From the NCBI GenBank assembly GCA_944472155.2, contig OX235273.1:32585204-32649203 (forward strand): a DNA stretch of 64,000 bases. The letters run 5' to 3'. This document shows positions 50,640-63,060 of the stretch, one piece after another. This stretch comes from Trichobilharzia szidati (lineage: Eukaryota; Platyhelminthes; Trematoda; Strigeidida; Schistosomatidae). Positions within the stretch are counted from its first letter, which is position 1. Every line of letters begins with the position of its first letter. A program made the position numbers and the translations under genes. Below the pieces are notes generated by a model. That model was given only the letters and a program-made list of their open reading frames with translations. It made no database searches and had not been told where the DNA came from.

Positions 50640-53600
50640 TGAAATTGCAATGGAAGTGTATGTGAATAACGTTAGTTAATTAGGTTTTTGATAATCTCAA
50701 TGAAAAACTCGGTCGCAACGTATTCACGGGTGGATTGCCTATGCACTTGTTTGATCATTTATTCACTCTCATCCTTGAATCGTCATCCGTCTTTCTTCAA
50801 ATATGCCGAGGCCTGAATATAGTCAGGTTTATGTACTATCCAGCTTAAGTACCTTCGAAAAGTTCTTACCAGCATTGATTAACAGGTTGTCCATGGTGAC
50901 CGCGTTTTTCACAGTTAAATAGCATTGCATAACTTTTAAATGCAATTATATTTATTTTGCATGTGAACTGTGGTTTGTAGGTTTCACACTTGTTGTCACT
51001 TATCAACAGTATATGCCTTAGGCTTCAAGAAGTTCATTTTCTAATGAAAAAGGTCAGTAGCTCATTATGGAGATAAATTCGCTTGATATCCTCTGATACT
51101 CGTGAATACCGCATTACCAGAGTTAGTGACATCAGCACACAGTTAACGTGTCATATGATATAACATCAGTGATCAAATGTGAAACGCTGGTCACTTTTTT
51201 CACTGAAGGGAAGATGTCTCACTGCATTCCGGAGAAATTTGAGGGAATAATCCCTAGTAGAATCGTTTGATTTAATAAACTGCGAAATAAACAAGCAGAT
51301 AATAGAAGCGAAAATGAAGTTGCTTTCCATTACGAATTCTGACATCCTTTTCCATATTTAATCATCTACCAAACCACGTGTGTCAAATGCTTCCTCAAAC
51401 ATTTCAGAATATTAGCCTGCATTTTCCAGATAGCGGAGATGAATTCTTTTGAGAATATAACCACAATAGATAATCTTTTCTCTAAACGAACTCATATCTT
51501 CAGTACTAACTTCACTAATATTCTGGTGTAACGCGAATCACCAAATATCACACATCAGAGAATTCTCAGAAAAAAGGTCCTTTATTTCTCTGAGCAAACC
51601 TCATTCACTTCTAACGCTGCACTTATTCTGCTTGTATCAGCTAATCGACTTTTGGCCAGTGAAATGTGTTCGTTGATTTCAGAATACTGCCCGAGGGACA
51701 CAAAAATAATAGATTAGATGTGCATACACGGAGAAAATCTCGAAAACACCTTCTTTAAGAATCCTTTAATTTAATTTACTGCAAATGACTATCTAAATAA
51801 GAGAAAACAGCAGACTGATCGAAGAATTATTTTCCTTTGCAATTTGATCCACATCATCGTCTTGGAACGTATTTCTTTTCTCAATCTGTTGATTTTCCTA
51901 AATACGTAAATGACGATTTGAAGATTACTAAATGAGAAAAGTGAGAAGTCGTTAGGAATTCCAGATTGTGATATTCGTTTCTGTATTTCTATTTAAACAA
52001 AGTGCATTCAGTTCTCCCTAATAACTTTCAAAATATTCTCCCTTTTTTTCAGCTGATAGAAGTGAATTCTATTCGGAAAACAAACAAAATTATTAATCTT
52101 CTTCTTATCGAAACTGATTATCCAGTGTCATTGATTTTTCCTGTTTATTTGTTGAACTAACTTTTAATGTTCCTGCTTAATAACAGTTGTTCATTTCACT
52201 TCTGGTAATACTGTTTCGACTTTTGAATTTAAGATTAAATTTTGTTCGTTTTCATTATGCCTAAGTGAAATAAACGTGATTTACAACTCTTGATGGGATT
52301 TTTCATTGGTAATAGCTAAACAACTGATATTGAGAATGTCCACTTGATTGATGACAGTTATTGAAAGGAAATGCATGAGAGTGATTGGATAAAGCGGAAC
52401 CATACAACACACAACTAGTCATTAATTTCGAGTTTATCATAAGGCATGAAATAACCGTTTTCTTACTTTTCTCCACGAGAAAATCCTCAATGACACTTTT
52501 CTTCGGTGTGATACCACTTCCTTCTGCTTACCCTGGATCAGACATATTTCTGCAAGAGTCTGACAGAGCAGAGTGTTTCACGCACACAGCTCAAGGCTAA
52601 GACATCACTACACCGAATAACCATGCCAACATTAAAACAAAATTGTAGTCGCTAGACAACATATTATCAACACTGTCACACAACAGCAAATAGAAGTTAT
52701 AAAATAACAGAGAAAACAAAATTAAAGACAAATAATAAGGACTAAGTCAAGTGTTACAGCAATGATATGCAGTCCATGGGGAATAGGACTTTATTTGATA
52801 CGATGGTTGTAATGTTCAATTAATTGTGATTATCTTTAATAGATTATTTGTGTTTGAAAGACATGAGATCTTATTATTCTGAAAATAATTCCTTCTTCTC
52901 AACTCGTTCGATCTAATCATGACACCTGTTTGTATGAGAAATGCTAAGATTTATGATGTATATAGCACGATATATCAACTTGTAATATATTGACACTTAC
53001 CCCACTACGTCTCAAAGTACATAACAACGGAACGTGCTGCACATCCAAGTATGCGTGTCAACTTGCCTGCAAGGGACCACTCGGCATATCACTTCGTAAG
53101 TCAGATGATATGAGTATCCGGATTTATCTAAGCTAGATGTTGTAATGTGAATACACTAACTGCTAATCATGTCAAACGCCACACTCAATATATTTAAAGC
53201 ATGTTCAAGCTAGCAAAGTGCGACATTTAAAAGGTGCAATCACTGCAGTCGGTCAGTTATGTAACCTGTTTGGAGATTAACTCAGTAGTATCATGCTTTA
53301 ACCTTTATGTTTGGAGATTAACTCTTATCTATCCTCATCGACTTACCAAATATTTAGTTTCAGCTTATTTTTTCAGTATATGGGGCGTAATCATCACTAC
53401 ATGCGAATGAGAGGAAGATGTCTGAGTCCATATTTATCAAAACTATTTATACTGATAAAGAGAAGTAATCAGCTAGGGCTGATTATTACTCTAGTTGGTT
53501 TGAGTGGTCATGAATTCTTTGCGTAACGAAGGCCTTCAATGTCTACAGAAAACAAAAACACGTATATATTTTGGAATATCAATGAGGGATACCTAAGACG

Positions 53601-54020
53601 AAGACATATTTTGCTTAGTAAAGTTGGTATCCTTTGTAAGTGAAACTGACTGGGATTTACAGATTTCTTTTATTATATTTCTCGGTAGGAATCAGCCTCT
53701 TTAGCGTTCCACTGACAGCTGAATTCATGTAAACTCTTTATTTCACACTCACTGGTTCGTTTGAATGAATGAATGAGATATCCAGTCTTTCAAACGTGAA
53801 ATTGGGATCAGTCAGATTGATAGATTTAAGTGGAATACAGCTGTGAGTATTTAAAGATCCATGTACAGCTCTTCTAGATATAAAACCTGGCGTTTGAGTT
53901 GTCTATAGTTTGAATCAAACCCTCTGAGGCAGTTATCAAGAGATCTAAGCTGCATTATTTTGTTCACCAAGGTGACACTTTTGGTCTTCGGAGCAAATTG
54001 TTTGAGAAAATCTATTTCAT
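50640..54020. other. AT-rich DNA without recognised gene
   Basis: No domain or element seen. One candidate 9-nt exon (52,053-52,061, CTGATAGAA) follows a strong tract but has a GTGAAT donor. Confidence 0.4.
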
Positions 54021-54025
54021 TCATC

Positions 54026-54196
54026 GGTAGCAATTGTGTTTAATTTTACAGGATGCGGTTGATAGACTCATGTCCAACCTTCAATCTTTACCAATCTAAT
54101 TACTGGCTTAGCGAGTTAAGGAGTGCGTTGGCCAGGGATCGAACACTGGACCGCATGTGTGGTTAGCAAACATTCTACCGCTGTGCCACCGACGCA
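54026..54196 (-). mobile_element. SINE copy, 3'-truncated
   Basis: The minus strand begins with the tRNA-like head (54,195-54,125; ends GCGTCGG / CCAACGC, one G-U pair), with box B GTTCGATCC and the shared body. It stops before the RTE-like tail. The anticodon-arm palindrome of other copies is degraded here (ACACATGCGGTCC). Confidence 0.75.
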
Positions 54197-55519
54197 CGTA
54201 TGAAGAACGTACAAGTTAAGATTAACAACAACATATTTACCCAGGTTGAAGGTTTGCAAAAAGACTCCGTTATTGTCATTCTTCCAAATGAAATTTCAAT
54301 GCGAACCATTCACTGATATATACAATCAACAAAATATGGTTCCACTTCACCTACAAAGATATGCGGTGTACATACTAGTAATCAGAAGTCAAATTTCTTG
54401 GGTTAAAGTTGAATGTTAAAGTAGGTGCTAGTACAAAAGTCTTTAGGATTCGTTACTGTACAACAAAAAGATGCTGGAAAATAAGTCAGCTTAAATATTT
54501 CTGCTTGTTAAATGAGAACTTCTAAATTACAAAAACAGAGGAAACAGTAGAACAAAACATGACTCACGTGGCTGAACTAAAGGGAGGAAAATACCAGAGT
54601 TATAGGTAAATAAGATTTACTAACTCGAGCACAATTACTGTTCGGGATGATGAGCAGTGGGTACAAACTATTGAAATAAATTTATAATTTATTCGATATT
54701 TTCAAAAATCGTCAAAATTTATACTGACATTAATTCCTAATATATTAGGGGGAAAAATAAATATTGAAATAGAGAAAATCTAAGGATTGAAAAGTTTGCA
54801 TGTCACTGGTAGTCAGCTCAAAGAGAGCGGAATACAGTTTGTATTGGATTATTCTAGCCGTATAATGTTTGTAGGCTTTCAGATAATAGTATTATCATAT
54901 CTAATTCTTCGTCTAAACTATTATCTGTTTGCAACAGGATTCAGACCATTGAGCAAATTTCATTGGGTGTTGTGTGAAAATTTCGAGATAAGTATTTCGC
55001 TTTCGAAAATGATTTAACTTTTGAATTTCGCAAGATTCAGTCAACCAAGTTTGCGCTTCCTTCTTCGACGTAGATTCATGAAAAGCTCTAGTTTGGACGC
55101 GAAGATGAAGCTGATTGAATGTGAATATGTATAGAGTGGGAACACATGATTCGGCGCATTAGACCCTTCTCTATATTTCTTCTTTACTGTTGAAGTAAGG
55201 CTTAGTTTCTTTACCAGTGATAAGAACGTATAGAGCCTATTTCAAAATATTTTGAATAATTTTAAATCTGTCTCAGTTATTCAGAGAATCAGTCACACGA
55301 TTCATTAAGTTTACATTTACATGTGGTGTACGAATAAATCTGAAAGACTGTTTACTAAAGAATATACATTTCACTCCGTTTGACAATATGATTTCAAATA
55401 AATTTGTACTCAGTTTTTGAGCTACTGTTCTTCTTAACTGTTTCTTCAAAAATTAAAAGTATTTACACTAAAATGCCAAAGAGAAATCCAAATTAACTCA
55501 TGTCGTTTGTGCGGGATTG

Positions 55520-55710
55520 TGCGTCGGTGGCACAGCGGTTAGTACTCTCGCCGACCATGTACATGGTCTGGGTTCGATCCCCTACCGACGCACAACTGAT
55601 ATCTATGGTCGGCCTGCAAAATTTGGGCTACCGATATCATATGCTGAAAATTTCATACTTGTACCAAAAATACTGTGTGGTTTCAAGCTGTAATCAAAAT
55701 AAAAATAAAA
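55520..55710 (+). mobile_element. SINE with the same tRNA head but a different body
   Basis: The head at 55,521-55,591 has ends GCGTCGG / CCGACGC, box-A-like GGCACAGCGGTTAG, box B GGTTCGATCCC and a perfect 16-bp palindrome GACCATGTACATGGTC. After it comes a body unlike the other copies (GGTCGGCCTGCAAAATTTGG) ending in an A-rich AAAATAAAAATAAAA run. It may be a separate subfamily with its own tail. Confidence 0.65.
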
Positions 55711-55713
55711 CAT

Positions 55714-56580
55714 TGAATAGCATGAATAATTTAATAAATTTATCTTGAGAAGAATTCGAAGCAACTTTTAACTACTGAGTCATTTAGTGTGTGACAAGAA
55801 TGGCGTAGATTCATGACAGAAAGTATCGCTGGCTTACCAACAGTTAAATTCAGGAAGGTATATAGGAAGTGTTAAATATGTTGAGTTTCCTTTGACTCTA
55901 TTCTACCTTCTTCTTAATGAGGACGGTTAGAATATGTGTACAAAGTATTCTGGCGAAAAATGTTCTTGCACTGACACGACCAGTTCAGGCAACAGAGTAT
56001 TGGCGTGGCCAGTTATGGGCAGTTTTACTAAAACTACACGACGATTTTCAAATGGATTTTGGCGAATAAATCAGTTTGTAAGACGCCTAGTTCACATAGA
56101 ACTTGTTAACTTCGACGGCCTCGCATATACCAGAAGAAGTAGATAATTATTCATCATTTCTCTAATACTGGCAGCAATGCATTGAAGCATTCGATCAATA
56201 TCAGTGTATAATAAATATTTCCATGGTAAAATTTGGGACAACACATTTAAGCAAACAATGTCGTTTTCAATTACATTTCATCAGGCTTAACTCCAATATG
56301 CATAAGTTTACAAATAAATATTAAAATATACACTATTTACGGTGTTTTGTCAATAGGATAATAAGATTGTGCGCATAAATTGTGCAGTTAACCATGGTAT
56401 TACTAATAATAATATTGATTCTATCAATAATAAAGATGAAAACGTGGAACGATCTGTGATGACAATAGTAATGAAAACCAGCATCATTGAACAACCAAAT
56501 GTTCAGGTAAAAGTAGTAGTTAAAGGCTAAGAAGAACAAATTGACCGATTAAGTAGTGCTAGATTGCACGGGAAGTAAAC
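55714..56580. other. No recognised content
   Basis: Short open frames on both strands near 55,934-56,146 have no known motif. Confidence 0.4.
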
Positions 56581-56599
56581 AAACTCTGTTTTAATGGAG

Positions 56600-57100
56600 A
56601 TGTGATAAGATTAAGGGATGATAAGATGGGGGTTTAAAATATAAGTAAGGGGTTGTGGTGACATCACCAGTTGGTCAGGTCTTAATAGACCAAGGGAGAG
56701 ATAATGGCCGGACCAACTTCTCTTGAATTCATAGCTGAGGCTTAGTAGTTCGGATGCCTATCGCCTCAACGACGAGCAGTAGCAGAATATGAAGTCTATT
56801 GAAAAGATTCGGTGGGATGCGATGAATTGCCTTGCATGATTTCGTTTTCTTCACTAGATGGCTACTGTCAACTTAATGCGACAAAACAGAGCTACAGATG
56901 GCTTTTGTCTGTCCTTTGCCAAACCAGGATGGAAGATGTTCAGTAACACGTTGGCTGAGCTGTCTAGTAGTAAGCTCAACACAACAGTCACCTCAGGTTC
57001 AGTTAACCTGATAAATACACATACATGTAGTAAAACTGTCTGGCTTGTCCTTCGTTTCAGTCCCAATCATTCATCAGCTAGAGAATGACAAACTTAGGTT
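56600..57100. other. Unidentified GC-richer block
   Basis: It contains distinctive stretches (AGACCAAGGGAGAGATAATG, GCCTATCGCCTCAACGACGA) and overlapping open frames of about 70 codons on both strands at 56,854-57,088. It looks like part of a dispersed element rather than unique intergenic DNA, but I could not identify a domain. Confidence 0.3.
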
Positions 57101-57639
57101 TTCTGAGTAAAAAGTTCTTCGAATACTTCTGAAAATTCTCTGGAATAAAATCGCGCTTGACATTCAATCATTAAATTTCAACTGAAAAATAATGGTTTCT
57201 TCGTTCCTTGGAAGCCTTAGTTTGTCTTTCTAGTTTTTTTATATGTTTCTTTGTGTATCTACCGATGTATCCTGTCTGCATCATGGAACCATGAATATAT
57301 TTAAATTCCTTTTCATGTGATCATCCACGCATCTGACTGTAGGACACTTGCAGCATTTCTTTTATATTTAATTTAACTAACGAAGCGTGTATTGCACTGT
57401 GAATATGCTTTTTCATATACGCTTCTCTCAATTGACCCAGGATAAATACGTTACATTTTCATGGTTACCTGAAACTCTTATTTTTGCGGAATATCTTGGC
57501 AAAAAGTTGCAAGAAAATATTGCAATTATTTGCCTTTGAAACACCGAATCTTGGATATTATACTTTTGATAGATAATACCTATAACTATCTATTTGCCAC
57601 TCTGTGCTTGTTTAACACAAACTAATATCTATAACCTGA

Positions 57640-60600
57640 CTGATAGCTGCTACCTTGATGTGGTGGTCGGGCTTGCATACCGCAATTACCCAATGAGCTA
57701 CACTTGCTGGAACTTATGTTCCTGTAGGTCCTACCATGCCAGAAAAGTTGTTTGGATAACGGTTAGACGAAAAGCAGCTACCTATTCCAATACTATGATT
57801 CAAACAAATTCACAAAATATCATGATGGATCGGTCGGGGCCCGGATCAACAACGACCGCGCTTCCTACTGCCGTGTCACAGGGCAGAAGTGATAAATATG
57901 CAACTGAGACACACCAAACAAGAAAGAACCAACAAAAATGGGCAGCGTGTGACCGGCCTCAAGCAGTTGTCCCTTGAGCTCAGCGGTTACGCAACACTAA
58001 CCTTTTCTCTCTCCCGTTCTCAGGCGTGAGGCTAGCAACCCCACCCTGTAAACAAAGCTGCTACAGAAACTTCAGTACGACGAATCTCCTTGCGCCAAAA
58101 GAAAAAGTCTGCGTGGGGACATGGAACGTCCGCGCCATGTACGGGATTGGCAAAGCTGCCCAGATCGCAAACGAGATGAAAAGATACGGAATTCAAGTAC
58201 TGGGAATATGTGAAAGCAGATGGAACGGGAATAAACTCACCAAATTGTCAACGGGTGAGTAAGTGATCTACTCCGGTCACCCAGAGGATAAGCACATGCA
58301 CACCGAGGGCATGGCTATCATGATATAACCAACGTCAATGAAGGCCCTCATGCAATGGGAGGCGATCTCGCCCAGGACAATGACCGCCAGATTCAACTCC
58401 AAAGGAAGGAAAGTGTCAGTTATGCAATGCTATGCACCCACAAACAACGCAGATCTCGAGACGAAAGAAGGGATATACAGACGATTACAGGCAACAATGG
58501 ACAATACTCCAGTCGACGACATTAAAATACTAATGGGAGACATGAATGCCAAACTGGGACCAGACAACACAGGAAGGGAACTCATCATGGTTAGAGAAGC
58601 TCCCGGAGAAATGAATGAGGACGGAGAACTCTTCGCCGACTTCTGCGCCTTCAATGAACTAGTGATTGGTGAAGCGTAAAGAAACACAAAGATATCCAGA
58701 AGGCTATATGGGTGTCACCAGATGGGCGAACCAAAAACCAAAATGACTTCATCTCAATGCTGCTCAAGGAAGTGGAGGCGCAGCCTACTGGACACAAAAG
58801 TAAGAGGAGCATACGTTGGCTCAGAACACTATCTCGTACAAGGGACAATCCAAATCAAATTAACAGCTTTAGGAGAAGCAGGAGCTGCAGATAGACCACA
58901 AGCCAAGTTCAACACTCAAAAACTGAAGGACCGGGACACAAAGGACATCTTCACTGCAAGTATAAAAGACAAAGCCGAGGCACAAATCAACACTGGCGAA
59001 GAGGTCAGCGTCAAAAAGCACTGGAACAACTTGAAGACAGTATGGAGTCAAACATGCATGGAAGTTCTAGGCAGAAAGAAGAGACAGGACAAATAGCGGC
59101 TCACCGCGGACACTCGGAGACTAATAGAAGAGAGAAGGATTGTGAAACAAAAGATTATCCAGTGCACCGACGAGCAACAAAAACAGGAGTTGAATGCAAG
59201 CTACAATACACTGAACAAAAGAGTAAAGAAGAGTGCCAGAGAAGACAATAGAAAATATTGTGAAGCCATGGCAAGTGAAGCAGATTAAGGTGCAGGCAAA
59301 GGAGACCTCGCAACACTCTACCAAACTACTAGGTGCCTACCAGGGAAAAGTTCAACAAAAATTAAGCCAGTGAAGGATGCCGATGGAAAGTCAATCACCA
59401 AAGAAGTGGAGCAACGGAAACACTGGGCTGAACACTTCAAAAGTCTCCTAAATCGACCGCCACCCACAACGCACCCAACAATACCAACAACGGAGACAGA
59501 GACAGTGAACACTAACCCCCCGACGAAATCAGAAATCCTAAAGGCAATCAAGATGCTAAAAGCTGGAAAAGCAGCAGGACCAGATGGAATCCCAGCAGAA
59601 GCATTGAAAACGGACCCAGAGACAACAGTGGACTTGATGACGCCACTACTGGAGAAGGTGTGGAAAGAAGGCAAAGTACCCGAGGATTGGAAGAAAGGAT
59701 ACCTATTCAAACGGTCAAAGAAAGGAGACTTAAGTCAATGCAACAACTGGCGCGGCATCATGGTCCTGTCCATCTCAAGCAAAATACTGAGTTGCATCAT
59801 CCTGGAGAGAATCAAACAAGCCCTGGATGCGAAACTTCGACTGGAACAGGATGGATTCAGGAGAAACAAGTCATGCATTGATCCCATCGCCACATTAAGG
59901 ATCATCATTGAACAAAGCTTGGAATGGCAGTCACCTCTCTATCTCAACTTCATCCACTTTCAAAATGCCTTTGACAGCGTTGATCGAGAGGTGCTTTGGC
60001 AACTATTTCGCTACTACGGTGTGCCACCGACAATTATATATCTCATCCAACAGCTTTACGACAATGCTTCATGCCAACTATTCCACAACGGGAAACTTAC
60101 GGAATCCTTTGAAGTGAAGACAAGAGTAAGACAAGGCTGCCTGCTATCGCCAATGATTTTCCTGATTGCAGTAGATTGGATAATGCGACAAACAGTGGGC
60201 AATGAGGAAACAGGCATAAAATAGACTCACACAAAGAACTTGGAGGATCTGGACTTCGCCGATGATATATGTCTGATTTCCCACAAACTGGAAGATATGC
60301 AAGTGAAAAGCAACAAGTTGGCAGAAGAAATATCAAAGATAGGAGAGACTTCAGGTGAACATAGCGAAAACAGATGTGGTGATGAAGATTCCTGGACAAG
60401 AACAACAAAAACAACAATAGACAACGATCAGCATAAATGGGGTGAGCCTGAAAGAAACAACCTTCTTTACCTACATGGGAAGCATCGTTTCAACTACAGG
60501 CGGAACTGACGAAAAAATCAAAGTAAGAATCGGAAAAGCAAGACAAGCTTTCACTACTCTCAAGTCTGTGTGGAGGTCAACAGCACTCAGCAGGAAAAAT

Positions 60601-61084
60601 GAGATTCGGATTATCAACTCCAATGTGAAGTCAGTCAGTGCTACTATACAGATCAGAGACTTGGCGCGTCATAAAGAGCACATCAAACAAACTACAGAAC
60701 TTCATTAACAGTTGTCTTCGCTCAATACTCAAGATCAGATGGCCGGTGAGAAAAATCAGCAACAGAGTTCTCTGGGAGCGAACCAACTAGGAACCGATTG
60801 TGAAACAAATAGGCAGGAAGAAATGGAGATGGATTGGCCATACTCTGAGGAAACCATCAAGTGACATCACTAGACAAGCCATTATTCGAGTGGAACCCGA
60901 AAGGGAAGCGGCGAGTTGGTCGTCAGTGCAAGGTTGACTCGGAGGAGGTCATGTGAAGAGGAGATGAAAGCGTGTGGGCAGACTCGGAGCCAGGTGAAGA
61001 CTCTAGCAGAGAACCGAAAGCAATGAAGACGCACGGCTGAAGCCCTATGTTCCTCTAGGAATTAAAGGAAAGAATAATAATAAT
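57640..61084 (+). pseudogene. RTE-like non-LTR retrotransposon, near full-length, inactive
   Basis: One long reading frame can be followed from about 57,650 to 60,350, then one frame over to the end. The endonuclease begins VCVGTWNVRAMYG (58,110) with ESRWNG and MGDMNAKLG; its last motif reads GSEHYLV where SDH is usual. The RT has GKAAGPDGIPAEAL, LNFIHFQNAFDSVDR, VRQGCLLSPM and LDFADDICLIS. The usual first Asp of motif A is His (FIHF). The C-terminal part (KIRWPVRISNRVLWER, WRWIGHTLRKP) is also present. In-frame stops lie at 57,975, 58,260, 58,326, 58,677, 59,094, 59,286 and 60,222, with a frameshift near 60,350. The 3' end is an (AAT)n run at about 61,070-61,084, as in RTE-type elements. 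Confidence 0.9.
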
Positions 61085-61086
61085 AT

Positions 61087-61380
61087 ACAATTTATCCATC
61101 TTCTCACCTTCTTAGAAGGATGTCCGGCAAATGAAGTATGTTATCCTTTTCTACTTCACAGGTAAAAATGCAAGGGAAGGATTGGATTGATTGTATTTCA
61201 TCAACAATTCGTCTTTGTTTGCATTGTCACTAACTAAAATAAAGGTATCATCGACATAGCGTTAATGCATATCCAACTCCTTGATGATGTCTTTCAATCT
61301 CCCATTTTTACGTTTTGCAAGGAAGAATTTAGCTTACATTATGTCTAATGATGAACCGATGTCAATGTCACTGTCAGGAT
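61087..61380 (-). pseudogene. Penelope-like RT fragment abutting the RTE 3' end
   Basis: The minus strand reads KNGRLKDIIKELDMH, a stop, RYVDDTFILVSDNANKDELL, then across a frameshift CEVEKDNILHLPDILLRR. This is the YVDD catalytic region and the following block of a Penelope-like RT. It stops at the RTE (AAT)n tail, so the RTE seems to have inserted into or next to it. Its continuation on the other side of the RTE is not convincing. Confidence 0.7.
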
Positions 61381-61389
61381 ACATATGCA

Positions 61390-62030
61390 CTTTTAGGAAA
61401 GTAATTGAAAGATGGTTCAAATTCTAAAGGAAAGAGTCTTGTATAAAAGTCGTAATTGTCTCCATTATGTGGCAAACCTCGGCTAATTCATTTTTTCTTA
61501 AGACATGTAAAATGCTCAAATACGAGTTGTTTTACTCTCTATTCACAAAGACTGCATAAACTCGTGGACGCCAAAAACTAAGAGATGGAGAAGTTATTGA
61601 CAATAGACAACGCTAGACAACCAATCAAAAGCAAAGCGATTTATGATGGGTGTTGTGCTTAAATAAACTTTTAGGTCAGATTACCGGAACATTGCAGGGG
61701 ATAATATGAGAAGTGATTCCAAAGGCTTACACTCACACTAAAGTCTCCTAACTTCCATTATACTCCTCATTTGATAGTGACATCCACTTTCCAAATGAAA
61801 CTGAAATTGTACAAGTTTGCAATTTGAAATGAAGTGTAGCAGGTGTACAAAACGTAACAACTCCAGAAGCGTCTGGGTAAGGTGGCAACAACATTTCGAC
61901 TGGGTTTCTTAAGACCTCAAGTAGTAATTCGGAATGGGAAATGGTTCTTTCGGACAGATATTATCTATTGTTTGTATCAGATTATGAAAAGAGAGCAAAT
62001 CCTCTCGTGAAATTCTTACTGAGATTGGCA
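61390..62030. other. No confident assignment
   Basis: It lies between the Penelope fragment and the next non-LTR relic, and may contain more of either. I recognise no motif. Confidence 0.35.
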
Positions 62031-62039
62031 TTACCAACA

Positions 62040-63060
62040 TAGTATCTGATGTTCTAGGTCCAATAATCAGTCGCAGATTGAGCGTTGCTCGAGAGAGGCA
62101 ATTTCAGAAAAACTGAGCATCCTGAGTGGTCAAATTTTCAGTCCCTGACAGATTCTGAGACAAATGCCTACTTACCGGAGTTCAACACTTGTCATATTTC
62201 TGGGTCTAAAGCAAGCATTTGACTGGTTCGACCCAGTGGTGTTATGGCAACGTCTGGTCGTGAAGGAATTATATGGAACTAACCAAAAGACTATAATCAC
62301 AGCAGTATTAGAGCCTACGGAGAATAGTGATCTGAAATGATACAACCAATGCAAACAGCTAGGTCAGCCTACTATCCCCACTTCGCATTCATTTTATGAT
62401 GAACCTACTAATGAAATCGACCGTAGGTTCAGGGTTGACTTGTTTTCAGGCCACTTTCTTGTCGATTTAGTCTATGCGAATGATATCATACTTCTAGATG
62501 AAAATGTTGGCTGAATTTGAGTCTTTCAATCACTTTCCGCAGAAATCTCGATGTGTTTGTCATGTGATTTGCCTCTCTGTTATGTAAATTTAGGCTGCGG
62601 TACTAGTCTGTACCGACTCTTAGTTCAAACTCAATTAATAACTTGGTTGAAAATGTTGAGCCCACTGCACATATCAGTTGCACCAGGGCTGCTTTCAAAA
62701 TCTATGCGTGGGTTTACATGTCCCTGTTGTACTCATCAACTTATATCATTTTTGTTTAGAAATAATATCGGGCTATCGACCAAGATAAGGTTACACTGCA
62801 CAGCAGTGGCCGTGAGACTTGGCCACTGAGACCAAAATATGTGGGATACTAGCTCTTTTGGACTACGTATCGTTATATTTTGTCTCTTTTTTTAAGGTGG
62901 TATAAAATAGTGAGTAGTTTTGATTTCAGGCGTGCACTGTCAGATGAGGAGTCATGCCTATCGATGATGCTGTGAAACTGCACCTACCAAGGTGCCTAGG
63001 ACACGTATTCCTCATGCCAAACCATTGCCTTATTCGTCCAGCTATATTAATTGATACAAC
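62040..63060 (+). pseudogene. Second non-LTR retrotransposon RT relic
   Basis: Across frames the plus strand gives FLGLKQAFDWFDPVVLWQ (62,200; motif A), VDLVYANDIILLDENVG (62,465; the YADD box as YAND), RETWPLR (62,810) and DAVKLHLPRCLGHVFLMPNH (62,965; the usual RWLGHVLRMP region). The C-terminal signature differs from the 57.6-kb RTE, so this is another family or subfamily; I cannot place it further. Stops and frameshifts throughout show it is old. Confidence 0.65.

Noticed and set aside
52053..52061. 9-nt exon CTGATAGAA after a strong tract
   Set aside because: The donor GTGAAT is non-consensus and it lies beyond both candidate terminal exons. Kept only as a note.
53619..53635. Block before GTAAGT at 53,636
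   Set aside because: The distance to the acceptor is 17 nt, not a multiple of three, and the region is outside the gene.
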